Shown here: positions 1 through 12,750 of the stretch, piece after piece | Position numbering within the stretch: position 1 is the first letter of the stretch | Layout: each line of letters starts with the position of its first letter | Assembly (NCBI GenBank): GCA_023055355.1 | Contig: JALJCS010000004.1 | Span: forward strand, 14,352,001-14,416,000 | Reading direction: 5' to 3' | Length of the DNA stretch: 64,000 bases | Source: Agelaius tricolor | Lineage: Eukaryota > Chordata > Aves > Passeriformes > Icteridae | The notes under the pieces: generated by a model | Database searches by the model: none | The model's input: the letters and a program-made list of their open reading frames with translations, nothing else | Told to the model about the DNA's origin: nothing | Translations under genes and position numbers: made by a program

Positions 1-327
1 CTTAAGCTTTTTGTGGCAAATAAAAGGGGAGACTTTCAAAATCTCATTTTTGTACTTTTTCTGCTTGATGTCAGCAGGGAGTCCATATCACATAGTCAGA
101 ATTAATTTCACAGCATTCCTAAGCCTTGCATTTCCCCCTACCCTCAATGCCAAACAATCTCAGGATTGCTTTCTGTTATAATTTGCAATTGCTTTTTGTT
201 ATAATTTTCATGCAACAGGCAGAGACAATCAATATTAGGCCTTAGGCAACAAATCTAGTTACAGATTAAAAAAAAAAATTGGAGGAAAGATGCAGCGACA
301 AGAAAGCAGCACCGACTGAGCATGCTT

Positions 328-362
328 CTACTGTGGCACAGACAGAAAAGTAGTGGACGTAC
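328..362 (-). CDS. NRG1: NRG1 beta3 alternative C-terminal tail (donor read-through)
   Basis: If the splice donor directly after the beta exon is ignored, the frame continues as STSTTFLSVPQ and stops at TAG (330-328). From memory, mammalian beta3 (the short GGF-type form) ends in a very similar STSTPFLSLPE, so this is the avian counterpart. The tail replaces the juxtamembrane, transmembrane and cytoplasmic parts, so the product would be a ligand lacking the membrane anchor. The first tail codon, AGT, shares its A with the normal exon end, and its GT is the donor itself. No AATAAA or ATTAAA is visible on the minus strand between the stop and the window edge, so the poly(A) site of this form is probably further left. 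Confidence 0.93.
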
Positions 363-421
363 TGTAGAAGCTGGCCATTACGTAGTTTTGGCAGCGATCA
401 CCAGTAAATTCATTTGGGCAC
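363..421 (-). CDS. NRG1: NRG1 beta-type EGF carboxy-terminal exon
   Basis: This exon encodes the last third of the EGF-like domain of beta-class neuregulin-1, the part that binds ErbB3/ErbB4 receptors outside the cell. Read on the minus strand, a pyrimidine-rich stretch ending in CAG (424-422) is followed by G and then codons for CPNEFTGDRCQNYVMASFY, ending in a lone A before a GTACGT donor (362-357). The two cysteines are the fifth and sixth of the EGF domain, eight residues apart as the fold requires. The first G completes an Arg codon begun by the EGF amino-terminal exon; the last A starts the codon completed by the next juxtamembrane exon, which is outside the window. The exon is 59 bases, phase-matched to the alpha exon 651 bases upstream, so the two are interchangeable. 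The family assignment rests on recognising the NRG1 beta peptide and is close to certain. Confidence 0.97.
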
Positions 422-1072
422 CTGAGAGGAAAAACAAACAAAAAAAATGGTAGAGAAAAAAACAGAGAAAAGAGAAGAGGTGAATATATGCTAAGAAAGA
501 AGCTCCTTCAGTGTCAACTGATATGACTTGGTGAGTTCACTTTCAGAAACTGAATCTCGGTTTAGTGTGTTAAAATAGCTCAGGATGTTGAGAGCAAGTC
601 ATTTGCTCTGTGGAAATGTAAAGAAATACCCCCTGCAAAACCAGCCAAAACCAAACCAATCCAGATCAAAATGTGTTTCAAGATCTGAGACAGAAATTCA
701 CCATTCCAGAGACCGAGATTGGTTTTAGGATGCTCTTTCCACAAGGCAGCAAGGACACAAGATCTGTACACAGTCATCTCCATGAGTTTGGTCTTTTAGG
801 GTTGCACTTTGCAGCAGTCTCCCAAATAGGAAAACTGCCAGCGTGTGCAAAACAAATGCATCTGTGAATGAATGGAAAGATCAAAAATCACACAAACAAG
901 AAATATTTTGGAGGTCAATAATGCCATGGTGTACAGATTGTACTTCAGAAAATCAGGTCACAAATTAGTGGGTAAAGAGGCCGGTTCCAGCTGAACTGTG
1001 AAAACACCAAGTACAATTGATTTTGTTGCTGTAGTTGGGGAAGAAAGCAAAGTTCAGATTATTTTAACATAC
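422..1072 (-). other. NRG1: NRG1 intron between the alpha and beta exons
   Basis: This 651-base intron runs on the minus strand from a GTATGT donor (1072-1067) to the CAG acceptor at 424-422. Before the acceptor is a T-rich tract (about 425-450 on the plus strand as A-rich sequence). The short distance between two phase-identical, functionally exclusive exons is the arrangement expected for NRG1. Apart from splice signals I see no repeat or reading frame of note in it. Confidence 0.9.
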
Positions 1073-1140
1073 TTTCTTGGTTTTGGATTTTCATGGGCAG
1101 AGTTTCAGTACATCTTGCTCCAGTGAATCCAGGTTGGCAC
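1073..1140 (-). CDS. NRG1: NRG1 alpha-type EGF carboxy-terminal exon
   Basis: This is the alternative to the beta exon and gives the alpha class of neuregulin-1 ligand. The minus strand reads CCTTTAG (acceptor), G, then CQPGFTGARC followed by TETLPMKIQNQE, then a lone A before GTATGT. The exon is 68 bases. The two cysteines are again eight residues apart and complete the EGF domain as cysteines five and six. The last codon (A plus AG from the next exon) would give the Lys that precedes the AEELYQKR juxtamembrane segment in the family. From memory the human alpha exon has ENVPMKV where this one has ETLPMKI, a modest difference after the last cysteine. Frame, phase and splice sites are all intact, so the alpha form appears usable here. 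Confidence 0.96.
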
Positions 1141-4100
1141 CTAAAGGGCAAAAACGTGATAAGCAATAGTACACCAAAACCACTGCACTAACAGACTTAC
1201 ATCTGCTGGTCTATGGAGTGCGAGTGCATTAAGTGACCTCCTGGTTGGGTGTTAGTGACAAATGATCAGAAGAGAGGCAAGAAAGTATAACCTTTCCAGA
1301 AGATAAAACTTTGCAAAATTTACAGCAAAAATCCATCAGAGAAAAAAAAAAGTATTTTCCCTTGTCTGTTTTGAAAAAGATAGAAGAATCATGGCTAGCA
1401 AAAATGTGTACCAGCTCACTGCTTATTCCATCTCATGAAGGGCCCAGTTTGAGTTCTTTTTTAAAACTTGCAATGCAGTGCATAACAACAATTTACACTG
1501 TTGCTTTCATTAGTCACATAAAAATCTATGAAAATACCATGATTTTCTTATTTCTGTGGTGGCACGTTGTGTCTTCTGGTAATTTGCTTTGAGGAGGAAT
1601 AGTTAGTACAGTGATCACCAAAAAGCTGCAAAAATCCAAAAGGTAAGAAGACAAAGTCAGACCCAAAGGGAAGTATATTCAACATGGCTCACAAGAAGGT
1701 AAAATAAGTCAGTCCAGACAATAAGTAAAATGAGAGGGCAGAAGTGCTCCCAAGATTTGCAGCCCTGGAGTTATCTGTCCTTCCAGCTTATAAGCTCTTC
1801 TGCAAAAAACTTCAGGGCAGCTTTCTCCTTGATCATAGAGAAGGAATTTCTCTTCAATGATTTGCCCTTCTTTTCTGATGCTTTCTACCAATTCTTCCTT
1901 CACCTTCATTCTCCATGGTGGGGTAGGGCTCAGGCTCCCAAAATATCACCATAGACAGGCTTCCTGTGCTTCAGACTTAAGTGTGAATGACTGTCCACCA
2001 TACTAAGGATCTACAGATTTCAATCCTTCCTCTTTCTCTTTCTTCTCTCCACTCTTACTCAGCATTAACCTGAAATTACCTGATATCTGCTCCTGTGAAA
2101 ACATTTCAGTTGTGTTGCCTGTCTTCGTGATGCTTTCCGTGACTTTGCCATCATGCAAGAATCTCCCACTCTTTTTCTCCTGTTGATGACATGGTGCTGG
2201 CCTCTTTTTCAAATGTCTTCCTAAGTTACTTGCCATGTGCTAAAAAGCCTTATTATTTGCAAATACTTGTTGGTCAGAAGAATCCTCCATTTCTTCTATC
2301 CATCTGAGTTCCATGTGTGCTGAAAGCTGTCCCAATATTTTAAATTCTGCTTTTCTACAATTGCCTCTAGCCCTAAAAAACAGGGATGCTGCCCTTGCAC
2401 AAGTGAGATTTTCAGAAAATCTCTCTGGCAAAGGATCAGCGTCAGGGATAAACACTAGCATCTTGTTCAAACAAACCATGTAGGAATGATATTTGTGTAA
2501 TAAAGGTATATTTTGAGAATCTGAAGATGATTCTTTGAACCTGATTTGCTGCAATGATATATTTGTTTATTAAGGAAGAGAGTTTGGGTTCTTCAGAGCC
2601 AAAGTCACCTCTTTTGGCGAGTACCCAGCGTGGAGAGATCCCAGTCTCCACAGACATATTCAGCTGAGAAAAACGCAACAAGGGTAACTCTGTCTTTAGA
2701 AGATGTTTTTGCTAGGCATGACAGAAGACTTTGCACATTTGAGAGAAGGTAAAGTGCTTTTGATAGAAAGAATTTTGATCTGTGTTAATGAATCAGCAAT
2801 AAAAATATTTTTGCACTACTGATCTTGTTAAATGGCTGTCCCTGGAAAGTTGGCATTTGCTCATGCTTGGCTTTCAGTTCACAGGGTCCTTTACATCTTT
2901 GTCATCAGGCTAAATGCTACAAATTCCCAAGGAATGTGATTGAAAGCCTCATGTTTTCCTCCTGCCACTGGCTGCTGGTGGTTGCTTGCTTTGTCTGTAC
3001 TAGTTTTCAGATGTTGGTGCAGCTGTGGAGGTGATGAAAACAACTTGAGCACTGGTATAGACAATGCAGAAATCACTTCCAGACCAAGCAGGGTCAGCCC
3101 TGTTGAGATGGTGCCGAAAACAGCTCCAGTGTGTTTATACTGCTCTGAAACCATTGTCAGCAAATGGGCTGCAGCATCTGCCTCCCACCCCAGGGTGGGA
3201 CAGAGGAGAGGAAAGCTGAGATGAGCCTGTCCACTTACGAGGATGTGTGAATGCTAAAGGTATTTCATTGCTCAGATGTGCACTGCAGCACAGTTTCCAC
3301 AGTTTCCAGTTTGAAAGGTTGTTTCCTGTAGACTGTACTTTTACAATCAGCTTGCTATGGTATCCTTTCCCAAACACCTTTTCCTACTCAAAGTTTTCAG
3401 ATATTATTTCTTGTTATGGCTTTTTTTTCCTGTATCATTATCCATGTACAATTTCCTTTAGGACAGTAGCAAAAGTTGAGGTCAAACAACTTAGAGCAAA
3501 ATGTGTATGTTTGTGCTGTGAGAGCTTTGTAATTTTGTTTCTGCCTTAAAAAAGGCTACTTGAACCATTTATTTATTGTATTAACTGGGCAAAGCCCAAA
3601 TAACAAACCACATATAACAGAATAATTGCTTTTTTCCTTCTACACGCACTAGTTGCAAAGAGCAGAATTTGCACATGTTTAGTGGATGTTTCTCAGAACA
3701 CTGAACACATATCATCAGACTGTTTTTCATCAGGAGGGAAACGGCTGAATTGTTTGTATTTCCATTTCATTCACTGCCTACAAACAAATGCATTGTGGTA
3801 GAGAATTTTTTTTTACCATGGGAAGTACAGTACTTAATAATCCATTTCATGGCCTAAATAAGAACTAGTATTTCTATCCTGTCTCTTGAATGAATACTTC
3901 TGGAACTTCTGCTTGCAAACTTGCTGGTTTGAAGAAAATTCTGCCCATTTCTATTCTACAAAGGCCTTTACATGGAGACAGATGTAGAAAATGGCTATAT
4001 CATTAAATAGTAAATAATCCACTCCTTTGCTGTTAAGAAAAGCAGCAGCACACTTCTGTTAAGACAGTAGCATTTTTTTCATCCAATGAAATTCCATCGT

Positions 4101-7100
4101 AAATTTCATTTCTTCAGTAATAACAAAACCACTAGAAAAGATGATGTCTGCAAGTCAGAAATCAATTGGTCAGATTGTCAAGACCTTCATGGTATGAAGC
4201 AGAACACTCCAAAAGTGTAACAGATCTTATATTTACATAGATTTTTTCAAGTAAGAAGGAATTGCTAGGAATTTTGAATTTATTGAAATCTTTTTTCTTC
4301 AGTGAACCTGGGCATGCATTTCCAACAGAAGAGAAAAGACTTAGGAATCCCAGTCTCGTAGGAAGCCAGTAACATCCAGGCTTCTTAAGTCTATGATGTT
4401 TTCAAAATGTGACTCATGTTTTTACAAAGCTTCTGAAAATTTTATACACTAGTTTATTTAAATAGGCAAAGCTTCCTATTTCAACTGTCCTATTTTGAGA
4501 GTGTTTTACTCCGTCTTGGACCTTAATTAAAATACGTGTGGGGAAAATACATGCTACCACAGATGTAGCTGTACATTGCTTTACTACGTCTTCACACATT
4601 TCTTGAGCATTTCACATGGTTACCTCATGAAAGCAGGGAATTTTCTTGAAGTTCACACTAGTATCCAGAAGAGCAACATCTGATCCTGTCCAAATCATCA
4701 CTATGTATTTAATAAAACTTTATTTTTTAATATGTAGCCAGATTTTAACTGAAGATGAATTTAGGATTTTTTTAGTAGAATAGGGGATTTAAAAAACCAG
4801 AGATTACTTGGAAAATTCCATGGTTGTTTTGAATCTGAGTCATGTTTTTTTGGTTAGGGATAAAACCAATTTAGAATGATATGGCTCATGCTTTAGAAAT
4901 TTTGTTTTTGCTCTCAACAGATGGACCATATGGAAAAATGTGAACTTGCTACTGAGGCAGAACTATGAAGAGCAAGTACCATATTTCAAGCATTCTGTTT
5001 CCACAAGCATGTTCTGGGAGTAGATTTGTTTTCTTAGAACAATGAAGACAATGTGTAGTGGTTAGATACCTATTATAGATAACTGGTATGTTAGAATAAA
5101 TAGTGGACATCTTTATTTTTAAAGAAGTAAGAAGAAAACTAATTTTGTATTTGTATTTGTATTTTGTCCCTTCATTTTCATCCACTTTCAAAGACTCACT
5201 TTTACTTCTTATGTAGTGGAATTGCTTTGTTTTACTACACAACATGAAATTTTTGTTCTGGCAAGTATTAGAGGGCATAGCAAGTGGCCCTGCAAAATAG
5301 TGGTGGCCCGGACTGTTCTCAGGGTAAGAATTCTTCTCCACTGCCTTCTTGTAAATGAGATTCACCCTGTCTAAATTAACAGCTCTGATGCTTTTTCCAA
5401 ATAGGTCTTGGACCACCCAGGCAGAGGCACATCTGCCAAATCTGGGAATCGTCTTTTCCTTGAAACACAGCCCCAGAATTAAAGGTTATTTCTTGTCCAC
5501 AATACGGAAAAACAGCCCCCACTTTATTCAAATGTCCCCAAGATATTTTATTAAAAAATTAGCCAGTCTATAACATCATCACAAAACATAGACAGATGTC
5601 TGAATTAAAATGAAGACGTCTTCATAACAGTGAAGATGGGATACCTCTGAAACTACCAAGACAATATTCATGATTAGCAAGCCTGCTCAATGCTCAGCTC
5701 TGCCATTCACTGGAGTTTTCTGAGCACTGTTTGGATAGGAAGCTGAAACCCACAGGCTCTTGTACATGCTCTGGAGAGTCATAGCAAACTGCTCATCTTG
5801 ACTGCTGGCTTACAACGACCATGTAAATTTAACACAAATCTTTCTTTCTCTTTCTCAAAAAAGAATCCAACCCACAGCACATATAACTTTTCCATATTCG
5901 CTTTAGTTAAAAATGATCCTAAAATTCAATGGAGCATTCACTGCTTTCAGCAGTACAGCAATCCATGAAAATTCAAAGCAAAACAAAGCCCATGATGTGC
6001 AGGTAACATCTTTCTACAAAAAAAAAAAAAAAAAAAAGAACAAAAAAAAGAACAAAAAAAAGATGAAACTTACAGGTAAGCCAGCACATTGTGACATTGT
6101 GAGGTTTGGTGGGGTTTTGTTGGCTTTTGTTTGTTTGTTTTCCTTTAGAAAAACCTGAATACCAAAAACCCAAAAAACCCAACAAAGACAAACAGTCAAT
6201 TTCTTCCTGGCCTAGGGAAAGCATCACAGACCTTCACCTAACTCACCTACCAAAGCTACCTTCAAAATTAGTGTTTTTTAATTTTTTGAATTTTTAGTCC
6301 AAGGAGACTGAAAAATTCTGCAGTTTCAGCAGATGACAGTCTTCACCAACCACTATCTCTTTGTCTGAAAACAGTATTATCCTCACAAAAGTGCACCCTT
6401 TTCACTCACCCCTCTTAGGTACCAAGCATGGTACCAAGGTTTAAAGGTTGAGTTTCCTCTCAAAATAGTGTGAAGAAGTCCCTATGACTAGCTCATCTTC
6501 AGGGGTAAAAGCTACATGACATGCTCCCAGACAGGAGATAAATTCCAGTGCTGCAGCTCTTCATGGATGTTCTCTGATGCAAGGGACTATTGCAGCAGAC
6601 AAACACGGCACAACCAGGACCTGAGAAAGGTGCACAAGCACCCCACTAGACAAAACTCATATGATTTCATGAATCAAGATCAGCACACAAAATAGTAACC
6701 TCCACCATGATCATGACATTCATTGATTTTATGCAATTAAATGCAACAACAGTTGTGAATCTGGTCTCACCAGAAACTGTTCAGTTATACATCAGACAAT
6801 TACAAGAAGAGTTTCTTCTATACAAAGTGTAATATTCAATGCAGTTTTCCACCCCCTCCTTTTTTTTCCCTAAATGTAGCATATTTAGTTTACAGTGTCT
6901 GTTTCATTTTTTTCTAACATAAGGATCAAGTTGTGTTACTTTGTGCCATATAAACACCAATAGAAGATGCTGTGCCATCACCATGTAGAAATATTTCCCA
7001 GTTAGCCTCTGCTTTGTTTCATATGCCTCTGTAGAACACAGAGGTTATTCTTGGCATTCTTTCCACATCCACATGGTTAAAAAATGAAGAAATGCAAGTT

Positions 7101-7192
7101 CAGAAGAAGACATTTTTCAGGTGCTTCTCTAAAGAAAAAAACATTTGTGAGACCTGATGGCTCCAACAAAAGCAACAGATAGGATTTCTTAC
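1141..7192 (-). other. NRG1: NRG1 intron between the EGF amino-terminal and alpha exons
   Basis: This 6,052-base intron lies between a GTAAG donor (7192-7188 on the minus strand) and a TTTAG acceptor (1145-1141). It is AT-rich and contains no exon I can recognise. A poly(A)-rich simple tract sits at 6018-6065. A 155-codon minus-strand open frame at 5416-4949 has no recognisable domain, and its low-complexity KYKYKYK run comes from a short repeat; I treat it as chance. Confidence 0.88.
6018..6065. repeat. A-rich simple repeat
   Basis: A run of 20 A is followed by two GAAC-plus-eight-A units. It lies within the intron upstream of the alpha exon. It could be the decayed poly(A) tail of a retrotransposed sequence, but the flank shows no recognisable element. 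Confidence 0.85.
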
Positions 7193-7322
7193 CTGCACAG
7201 GTATCTTGGGGGGTTTGGGAGGTCTTTAACCATGTAACACTCTCCCCCATTTACACAGAAGGCTTTCTGCTTTATGTCACATTTTGTGAGATGACTTGTC
7301 CCAGTTGTAGATGTGGAAGTGG
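7193..7322 (-). CDS. NRG1: NRG1 EGF-like domain amino-terminal exon
   Basis: This constant exon is shared by all ErbB-binding neuregulin-1 isoforms. On the minus strand, TTTTGCAG is followed by 130 bases: two bases completing an Ala-type codon, 42 codons, then AG before GTAAG. It encodes a Ser/Thr-rich linker (TSTSTTGTSHLTK) and the first part of the EGF fold: KCDIKQKAF, CVNGGECYMVK, DLPNPPRYLC. Four cysteines are present with spacings of 7, 5 and 13 residues, the EGF pattern; the remaining two come from the alpha or beta exon. The peptide matches my recollection of chicken ARIA, with DIKQKA where human NRG1 has AEKEKT, which is the main evidence for a bird. In chicken ARIA this exon joins directly to the Ig domain without the glycosylated spacer. 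Confidence 0.97.
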
Positions 7323-10300
7323 CTGCAAAAGATAAGAATGAAAACACAGATCAGAGGCTGTTTTTCTTTCTGACTGGTAAGTGTACTTCTATGTGAGGGA
7401 AGAAGTAATGCTAGGGAGGATATGGCAAGCCCTTTGAGCTCTCTATCTGCTGCTACCATAAGCACTAATCACTTGACCCTGTATTTTGCTGATTGCCAGA
7501 GAGAGTGGAGTTTAAATACATACTTCAGAGACACACAATCCCATACTCAGCCTGGGAGGAAGTGAGGGTTTTCCTAGCCCTGTCCATGAAGTGGCCTAAA
7601 ATTTTTGCACCACTCATAGGTGTTTCCTTGAAAATGTGTAATTTATGTGCAGTAATTTTTATTGCATTAATTGCATTCAAGTGATTTTGGGGTGTGACAG
7701 TCATTACCGATTGCTGATACAGTGTCCAGTGATAAGGTCGTGGATGATATTTCCTCCTGGTATTGCCTTGAAGCAGGTATTTTTCAGTGAAGCTTAACCT
7801 GAAGCCCTGTGCTTATTCAAGTCCAGCCACTTCCTTCTCTCTGAGGAGAGGGTGAATGGCTGAATTCTGTCTGTCTCTTTTCTTGCTCATAAACGACAGC
7901 TGTGACTTTTCTGGATTGACTCTCTAGGAGGAAGAGAGGTTTTGTTCCTTCCTGTGCATATACAATTGCTACCATTGTGTCCACAGAAATCTTTGATCCA
8001 GAGGCCAGCCTAGCATCTCCTGCAGTTGGGCTCATCTGCTTGAGATGAGCATGACGTTTTGGGACACCAATGCTGCTAAAAATCATTAGGTGTCTAAATT
8101 GCTATTAAATGAAAGCATCACCCTGATCACAGTGTTTTGTAGCTTACTCCCAGCTGGATTTAGGGAATATCTAGAGAAGGCAGGAGCATTGTTTATTTAG
8201 CAACCTTTAGGGATGCTGCCAGGGAAGGATAAGCAATCACAGTCTTAGGATTTGCCAATGCAATTTCTGTCAAGGATATGCTCTTCATAAGCTCACAGAA
8301 AGCAACTCAATTTATCCCCCCAGGAGAGGGATAAGCCTCTTTGGTGGTGATGGTCTGTCCACATTGATTGCAGGTGAAGCTTAAACTCTTGACAATATGC
8401 CCATACATTTTAAATGGCTAAAACTAACTGAAGTGACTACCTGCAAACTGTGAAAAGTGGTGGAGATTCTTGAATGATATTTGTTTATTTCCAGACATAC
8501 AGAAGTTAGGAATTTTGCTACTGTGATCAAAAAAACTCAATATTTTTGTTTCTGAGAGATAGTTTGTACCCTGAGGTGAAACAATGCTACTGCCTATTGA
8601 CTGATTTCACTGGAGTTGACTAGAAAGCTGCAAATACCTACAGAAAAGTTGTCTGATATTTGAAACCTTTTCTAACACAAAGGCACCCAAGGGGTATGCT
8701 TATAATAGGTGATGTGCGACATTCTACCATTTCCTGTGCACAGTGAATCTGAAGAAAACATGGTTTTAGCAGATCAACTATGAACAAATACCACTTATGC
8801 ATTTCAAACTATAGTATGATACAGTCCCTGTCACATTTCACTTTTATGCATTTCACATTATCTTCCAAGTAAACACATATTTAGCACTCAGTACTTGGGC
8901 GAGTGCACTACCTTGCCTTCTTTCTCTTTCTTCCATGCTGCCTTGCTTGTATAGGGTGCTCTCCTCTAACAGGCCAGGAAAAACCCTCCATTGGCCTCCA
9001 AAACTGAAGCTCCCTTCTACTTCTCACTTGCATCCACACATTGTTTCACATCTCCACAGATCCTGGTCTTGACTGGGGCCTCTTGGTGTTAATGAAATGC
9101 AAACATGGAGTACAGATTTCTCTTAATAACACATTCCTTTTTCCTGGCCCCTCAAAGCATGATTTATATCCTCTCAGACCGGGATAAATTAATGTCTGGT
9201 CTAGGGGCAGGAAAAGGGGTCATGTTTTAAGAGTAGTCTGACACCCTTTCAGCTAGCACCAGTTCAAACAGGACTTTGCACCCAATGTTGACAAAAGGCT
9301 GGCCTACAGACTGCCATCCGCTCAGCAGTGAAGGGTCCTCTATATCTGATGTCAGAGGCTTGACCACCATCCTTGAGGATCTCCCCTCCCTTAGGATGGG
9401 GCGATTTGCCTTGTAGAAGAGACTTTCCTTCTCTGCCGGTTTGAAAGAAGCATGGATTATTATCAGAAAGGAGATGCCTGACATGACAGGCTGTGTCATA
9501 CCATGTTCTAGGATGTAACAACGGGGGTGAACAAATTCCATCTGCATAGCTAATGCATACTTTGAAGCCTTTGTGAGTCTCAACATGCACACAATATTAA
9601 GCTTATCACTGCTGATAAACTGTCCACCCCTTAATAAAGGACACACTTCAAGCTGTGAGTCAAATACCTGAGGATGTCCCTGAGCTCAGAAAGCTAGTGC
9701 ATTAATTTGAAAGGGGAAAACCAGCAATATTGTCTGCAACATTTTTGAAAAAAAAAAAGAAACCCCACCATTTTGCTAACCTGCTGGCTAATGTAATGTT
9801 TTAAATTGAACATTGAAGGTAGATACCGTAACAAGTGGACTTGTAGCTATCTGTAATTGCTCCATAAACTCACTTACTTGCTTTTTCTTTAAGCACTTGT
9901 TCAATCAAAACCAGAACACCATGGAGTTTCAAAGTTACCAGTGATTTTCCAACTGATATAAGTCAGATTTGGACAGCAGCAATTGCTCTGAACTGATTAT
10001 CAGAGATGGGAATAATCTGCAGCTCTCAGAGGAATCTTATGAGACAAGGGCTTCACATATATTTGTGAGGAGTATCTTCACCCATGTTTTGGGCATCACA
10101 TGTTCAAAACTGTTGTATAAACCTTGCACAAGAAGTTTCTCTGCATTACTGATCTGCTGGCACCATAGTCCCTGTCTGTCTGAGCTTTGTAATGAGTTGA
10201 GGGGAGGAAAAAGATCTACCAGGAATTAGTTATGATATTAATTTTTCTTTGCAAAGAATGCATAGTTTTTATGGCATATGGCCCATATTCAGTGTATGCA

Positions 10301-12616
10301 CTGTAAGCCTAATTGCCAATTAAATACAAGAAACACTAACTATGGGTTTGGGTTTCACTTAAAACCACATAACAGAAGAAATGTTGTGTTTGGGAGCAGG
10401 TGTTCATCAGAGCCATTTCATATAGCCCATAACCAGACCCAGAATATGGCCTTTCAGTACATCTCTAGCAGACATGATCTCGGAAAATGTTAAGTGGGAA
10501 TGACCAGCAGTGATGAGGTAAAGCAGACAGCTGTAGAATGTGTATCTGTCCACTGTTAATTCTCCACCTAGTCAAAATTTGTACCTACTTTCTTTTTTAA
10601 AATGTTTTCTTCAGCTATACAAGCACAAGAGAGAAAAGCTTTTTTTTTTCTAACACAGCTTACTGCAAGGACTAAGTTACACACAGTACAGGTAAATCAC
10701 AACTTGAAAATATCATGCATGAGAGAATATCTGAAAACACTCCCCTCTCCCTTCTCTGAAGGCAGAAACACCATATTTAAAAAAGCAGCTGCAGGCAGTG
10801 TGAACAAGGTCACTACTTGTAGAGCAAATATTCACACGGCAGTGAAAAACAATGAGATTGGCTCCCATTCATGGGAATTGCCTAAAGACATTAACAAGAA
10901 GAAAAATAGAAGTTATTCCGTTTTACAAAAGCAGTTCTATAAAAGGTGAATTACTGTTGTAAAACTACCTTAGGTTCATTTCATGTCAAACAGAAAAAAC
11001 TTCATGTAATTCTGTTCTTACCTGGGGAATCTCTGACCCTTTTTTTCTGGTCTGAAAGAAAAATGCATTCTCTTTCTCTCTCTTACTTTCCAAGAAACCC
11101 TCTGATGTTTACTGGCTACAGCACTAAGACTCCCAGACCATGCACAGACTAGACGGTCCACTGAGAAGAGCCCTAAGGGATCTCTTACTCAATTCAGACT
11201 AAGAGGGAAGAGCTCTGCAACCTAAACAGAATAGTATCCATGCCTTTTTGAACTGAGTTTCTGCAAAGGTGGTGTAAAATCAGAGGACACACTCAAAGTC
11301 ATGCAAGGTAGCTAGTGAGATGCTTATGACTCAATGGAGGCAAAGTGGCATCTGCAGCACAAAGGAAAGTTTGCCATTCTCACTGGAAGGCCACTTACTG
11401 GAGGTAAATATGCCACCTTATTGGACTGCATATGGATATCTTTCCAGTCCCCTTTTGTGAACCTGTGGCTCATGCTGTTGGTGAGAAAGGGACCTGCATG
11501 GAGTGAAGGACGGACAGAGGGACAGAAGGAGGTACACACAAACATGCTTTGGGGCAACAGAGTGTCTGCTCCCAGATGAAAGCCAGTTTTACTAACTCAT
11601 ATCCCTACACTTGGAAGTTCATTCATTTCTTTGAAAACACAGTCCAGCTCCCTCCTGACTTGCTGATAAGCAGTTTAGTGATGCACATCCCTGATCTGTA
11701 GGGTAAGTTGATTCCCTGTGCAACCTTGGCTGTAGCACTGTATCTCCATGAAACCACTTACACTTTCTTCCTGCTGAGTACTGAACCTCTTCAACTCACT
11801 CTGACTTCCCTGATGAATCCAACTTGCAAGGTACTTACAGTACAGAAAAGCTTGGCATTTCTGTACTGCACTGAATGAGGAAAGCTGCTGGTTCCAGCGT
11901 AACTGTGGGCAGCAGAAGCTATATGTGTACTTTCAAGGAGAAGAGAAGCCAAAACCTAAGAGCAATCAAAAGTTAGGCCCTTTCTGAAGAGACAACATCA
12001 TAAGACTTTCCATTTTACCAGGTGTGTAAAAAGATATATTTCATAAAGTCCTTCACACTTAATTGTTTCAGACCACAAACTGCATTCATGTAGCTGTGAA
12101 CATACCAAAGGTTTAAAAAACACTACCAACACCAACAGATAAACACCAGAGGAAAAAACCCTCCAAAACAACCAAGTCTTTATATAAGACATTTACAGTC
12201 TATTTCATGGGGCTGCTCAGATTTTTTCACATTGTTTTTGTGATTTAATACCCTAAACTGGCTGTTCAATCCAGTTAAAATTTTTTTCAGCTTCTCTCTT
12301 CACAAATAACATGCAGTGTAAGAGATTCCTGGGACCTCTATACGAGAGGAGGATTTGTTCAGCCAGCAGCTGGAGTTGAGTGCTTGAAAGTTAGTGGAAT
12401 TGTTCTTTGGCCCTAAGACAGTACTTTCTCACTTTGGCACTATCTCTATGAAGATCAGGCCAGCAAGAAGGAAACAGGAAATAGCCGGGTCTGCAAGATA
12501 GAAACTTCAGGAAAGATTGAGAGCACATAAACTCTTGCTGAACCAAGGCAGCATGTCTCTCTTCCCCCTATGACACAGACTCAGTGGTGGTTTCCTTTCA
12601 CAAATCCAACCTTAGC

Positions 12617-12663
12617 AAAGCAAAGTAAAAAAAAAATAATTAAAAAAAAGAAGAAAAACAAAG
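12617..12663. repeat. A-rich tract
   Basis: An interrupted A-rich stretch (runs of ten and eight A with AATAATT and GAAG between) lies immediately left of the CpG cluster at 12670. It could be a simple repeat or an old poly(A) tail. Confidence 0.7.
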
Positions 12664-12669
12664 CACAGA

Positions 12670-12750
12670 CGCTTCAGCTTGCTGCACCACCCGATCGCTT
12701 CCTCCCCGATAGGCCAACAGACTGACCCAGTTGGCAAGCGCGCGACGGCG
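12670..12750. other. Small CpG-dense patch
   Basis: Nine CpG dinucleotides occur within 81 bases (starting at 12670, 12692, 12696, 12707, 12739, 12741, 12743, 12746 and 12749), including GCGCGCGACGGCG. The surrounding intron is strongly CpG-depleted. The patch is far too short to be a promoter CpG island. It may be a locally unmethylated regulatory element or the remnant of a younger insertion. No gene start is visible next to it. Confidence 0.7.

Noticed and set aside
4949..5416. 155-codon minus-strand open frame in the intron before the alpha exon
   Set aside because: No recognised domain or splice-consistent boundaries, and a low-complexity KYKYKYK run; treated as chance.
6018..6065. A20 tract as the tail of a processed pseudogene
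   Set aside because: The sequence to its left shows no recognisable coding sequence and there is no convincing target-site duplication.
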